NCBI GenBank assembly: GCA_964549375.1
Contig: CAZJWF010000002.1
Coordinates: forward strand, 1-64,000
Length of the DNA stretch: 64,000 nt
Source: JAHDDY01 sp964549375
GTDB lineage: Bacteria; Pseudomonadota; Alphaproteobacteria; Rhodobacterales; Rhodobacteraceae
Reading direction: 5' to 3'
Position 1 is the first letter of the stretch. Every line of letters begins with the position of its first letter. Below are positions 62,177-64,000 of the stretch, one piece after another. The notes under the pieces were generated by a model. The model made no database searches and was not told the origin of the DNA. It saw nothing but the letters and a program-made list of their open reading frames with translations. The position numbers and the translations under genes were made by a program.

Positions 62177-63288
62177 TCCGCGTTGAAAAGCGTCCTGCTC
62201 CGTCGACTTTGGCTTCACTTGTATCGCCGATTGTCGCCATTGCGCTGACGATTACCTGCGGATTGTTGATGATCAGCGCCGCAGGAAAGTCGCCATCCGA
62301 GGCATTGGATGTCTATTTCCTTTTCCCGTTCAATGATCTGGTCGCATACTTCAACGCGCCGCCAGATGAACGTAGCGGCCTGCTCTATCAGCCTGCCGAA
62401 GTTTTGGTGAAGGCCATCCCATTGGCGCTGATTGGTGTTGGACTGGCCATCGCTTTCCGGGCGGGCATTTTCAACATTGGTGCTCCAGGACAGTATATTT
62501 TGGGCGCGATATTCGCGGGCGGCGTTGCGCTTCACGTTCCAGACGAGACGCCTCGCCTGGTCGTTCTGCCAGCTTGCCTGATCGCCGGTGCAATCGGTGG
62601 GTTACTCTGGGCCTTTATTCCAGCGTTTTTGAGAATTCGCACGGGCGCGAATGAAATTCTGACGAGCCTGATGCTGAGTTACGTCGCAGCCTTGCTGCTC
62701 GATTGGCTCGTCCGCAGCCCTTGGAAGGATCCTCTTGGTTTCGGCTTTCCGCAAAGTCGCGACTTTCCAGATTCAGCGATTATTCCGCTTTTGCTGGAGG
62801 GGACGCGGCTGCATTGGGGTCTTGTACTCACCCTGATCATCCTTGCGCTGCTCTGGTTTGTCATGTCTCGCACGGTAACGGGGTTCAGAGTAACCGTTAC
62901 CGGCCTCGCACCGCGCGCCGCACATTTCGCGGGGTTCAAGCAATCAACGACGATCTATTCCGTATTTTTGCTCTCGGGCGCTCTTGCAGGATTGGCGGGC
63001 GCGGTAGAGGCAACATCTACGATTGGACAGCTTCAACCTGAAATTTCCGCTGAATACGGGTTTGCGGCGATCATTGTCGCGTTCCTTGGTCGGTTACACC
63101 CGCTCGGTGTCCTGTTTGCCGCCCTAGTACTCGCGATAACCTATATCGGTGGTGAGAACGCGCAAATTCTGCTTGGCCTTCCCAAAAACGCGACGCTGGT
63201 TTTTCAAGGGATGCTGTTATTATTCCTGCTCGCCTGTGACGCCATGATCCATTATCGCCTTCGCTGGCGTTCGATGCGGAGGGCTTGA
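62173..63288 (+). CDS. Nucleoside-type ABC transporter permease 1
   Basis: 371-residue inner-membrane permease of the BPD_transp_2 family (YufP-like), with about nine membrane segments. The family pattern is seen in ALIGVGLAIAFRAGIFNIGAPGQYILGAIFAGG and RTGANEILTSLMLSYVAALLLDWL. The start overlaps the ATPase stop by four bases (ATGA). The binding-protein gene of this importer (usually BMP/Med type) is not in the window. Confidence 0.88.
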   Translation: MIRVEKRPAPSTLASLVSPIVAIALTITCGLLMISAAGKSPSEALDVYFLFPFNDLVAYFNAPPDERSGLLYQPAEVLVKAIPLALIGVGLAIAFRAGIFNIGAPGQYILGAIFAGGVALHVPDETPRLVVLPACLIAGAIGGLLWAFIPAFLRIRTGANEILTSLMLSYVAALLLDWLVRSPWKDPLGFGFPQSRDFPDSAIIPLLLEGTRLHWGLVLTLIILALLWFVMSRTVTGFRVTVTGLAPRAAHFAGFKQSTTIYSVFLLSGALAGLAGAVEATSTIGQLQPEISAEYGFAAIIVAFLGRLHPLGVLFAALVLAITYIGGENAQILLGLPKNATLVFQGMLLLFLLACDAMIHYRLRWRSMRRA

Positions 63289-63289
63289 T

Positions 63290-64000
63290 ATGCGAGGATT
63301 TCGTATTCTGCTCCTGCTGATCTTGGGTCCGCTATTTTTATTGCTGTTGGCACTGACAGTTGGAAAATTTGTCCCTGAATCATTTTTGATCGCCGTTATC
63401 ATTGCCGCAACGCCGTTCCTTTACGCCGCTACAGGCGAACTAATTGCCGAGAGATCCGGGGTTTTGAACCTTGGTGTTGAAGGCATGATGTTACTTGGCG
63501 CGATCGCAGCCTTCGCGACATCTTTGACGACCGGATCCAGTATGCTCGGCATCGCGGCTGGCGCGGCGGCGGGCGCGGCGGGCGCACTTATCTTTGTAAT
63601 TGTCGCGTTGGGGTTTACCGCTAATCAGGCTGCCACAGGTTTGGCGCTAACAATTTTTGGTGCGGGGGCGAGCGGGTTGATCGGTCAGGGCTATGTCGGG
63701 CAAGCTATATCGCCACTTCCCAAATTGAACATTCCCGAAGCCCTCGCAGAATTCCCGGCCTCGCGCATCCTTCTTGGTCATGATGGCATGGTTTACGGGG
63801 CCTTCGCCCTAGTTATCGTCACTTGGTGCTACTTGCGGTTTACGCGCTCTGGCCTGCGCCTTCACGCGATTGGCGATGATCACCACTCTGCACAAGCTCA
63901 AGGGTTGTCAGTTTTGCGCGTCCGCACGTTTGCGGTGCTTTTTGGTGGGGCTTGCGCTGGGTTAGGAGGTGCTTATCTTTCACTCGCCTACACCCCGCTT
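63290..64000 (+). CDS. Nucleoside-type ABC transporter permease 2 (cut by window end)
   Basis: Partial gene; 237 codons visible and still open at the window end. ATG 63290 lies one base after the permease 1 stop, with GGAGGG seven bases upstream. The N-terminus is a membrane segment, then the family motif AATPFLYAATGELIAERSGVLNLGVEGMMLLGAI, typical of YufQ-like permeases, with ATGLALTIFGAGASGLIG further on. Together with the ATPase and permease 1 it forms the translocation unit. Confidence 0.9.
   Translation, partial: MRGFRILLLLILGPLFLLLLALTVGKFVPESFLIAVIIAATPFLYAATGELIAERSGVLNLGVEGMMLLGAIAAFATSLTTGSSMLGIAAGAAAGAAGALIFVIVALGFTANQAATGLALTIFGAGASGLIGQGYVGQAISPLPKLNIPEALAEFPASRILLGHDGMVYGAFALVIVTWCYLRFTRSGLRLHAIGDDHHSAQAQGLSVLRVRTFAVLFGGACAGLGGAYLSLAYTPL

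Noticed and set aside
1..64000. Mobile elements, integrases or prophage genes
   Set aside because: None of the reading frames shows transposase, integrase or phage structural motifs; no terminal inverted repeats of insertion-sequence type were seen.

Overview
The window looks like chromosome of an alphaproteobacterium, most likely a Rhodobacterales (Roseobacter-type) marine heterotroph. This is inferred from gene content, not from a ribosomal marker: a polyamine-use locus, a TRAP transporter with a fused and enlarged membrane subunit, DUF1489 and DUF1127 proteins, glnB-glnA behind a sigma-54 promoter, a GcvT-type demethylating flavoprotein, and many ATGA, GTGA and TGATG gene overlaps. I see no rRNA, tRNA, insertion sequence, prophage or CRISPR array. 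Genes are packed on both strands. The only gene-poor stretch longer than 300 bases is about 59.4-60.4 kb.

Layout. 0-1.6 kb: end of a UDP-ManNAcA (surface polysaccharide) module, wecB-wecC. 1.6-11.4 kb: a polyamine locus, with puuA, a class III aminotransferase, puuB and an exonuclease on the minus strand, and potFGHI plus agmatinase on the plus strand. 11.4-16.5 kb: a small secreted protein, etfBA, then iclR-gst-queG, in which a 24-bp tandem repeat lies across the iclR/gst junction. 16.6-22.9 kb: a GMC oxidoreductase, a TerC protein and a TRAP transporter (dctP, dctQM). 23-33.2 kb: housekeeping and hypothetical genes (hydroxyacid dehydrogenase, Ntn-hydrolase acylase, rpe, DUF1489, ACT protein, glycerate kinase, gamma carbonic anhydrase, GFA, DUF4272). 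33.3-39.7 kb: GcvT-type flavoprotein, alpha/beta hydrolase, cbiB, trhO, a LysR regulator and a DUF1127 protein. 39.8-46.6 kb: phrB, flavin amine oxidase, DUF1365 and cfa, followed by a flavin oxidase and a CpdA-like phosphodiesterase. 46.7-53 kb: lone Hpt protein, quinone reductase, J-domain protein, hydrolase, metY and a zinc alcohol dehydrogenase. 53.1-56.1 kb: a tandem PilZ protein and a chitin-synthase-like glycosyltransferase. 56.1-59.4 kb: a secreted protein, YceI, glnA and glnB. 60.1-64 kb: a small open frame and a nucleoside-type ABC importer (ATPase and two permeases, the last cut by the window end).

How the genes work together. The polyamine locus can import putrescine or spermidine, make putrescine from agmatine, and route it through gamma-glutamylation or direct transamination into nitrogen metabolism; the sigma-54 glnBA operon is the ammonium-assimilation side. 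The phrB-amine oxidase-DUF1365-cfa run matches a light or photo-oxidative-stress gene set known in other proteobacteria, with no local regulator. Signals most worth a second look: (1) the 24-bp repeat that encodes an acidic tail on the IclR protein and, in another frame, repeated start codons each preceded by a GAGG or GAAG box for the GST gene; (2) the chitin-synthase-type glycosyltransferase with fungal-type motifs beside a PilZ protein; (3) the nested hairpin leader of the ABC importer; (4) the hairpin between dctP and dctQM together with the enlarged DctM; (5) the long proline/alanine-rich tail on the ABC ATPase.
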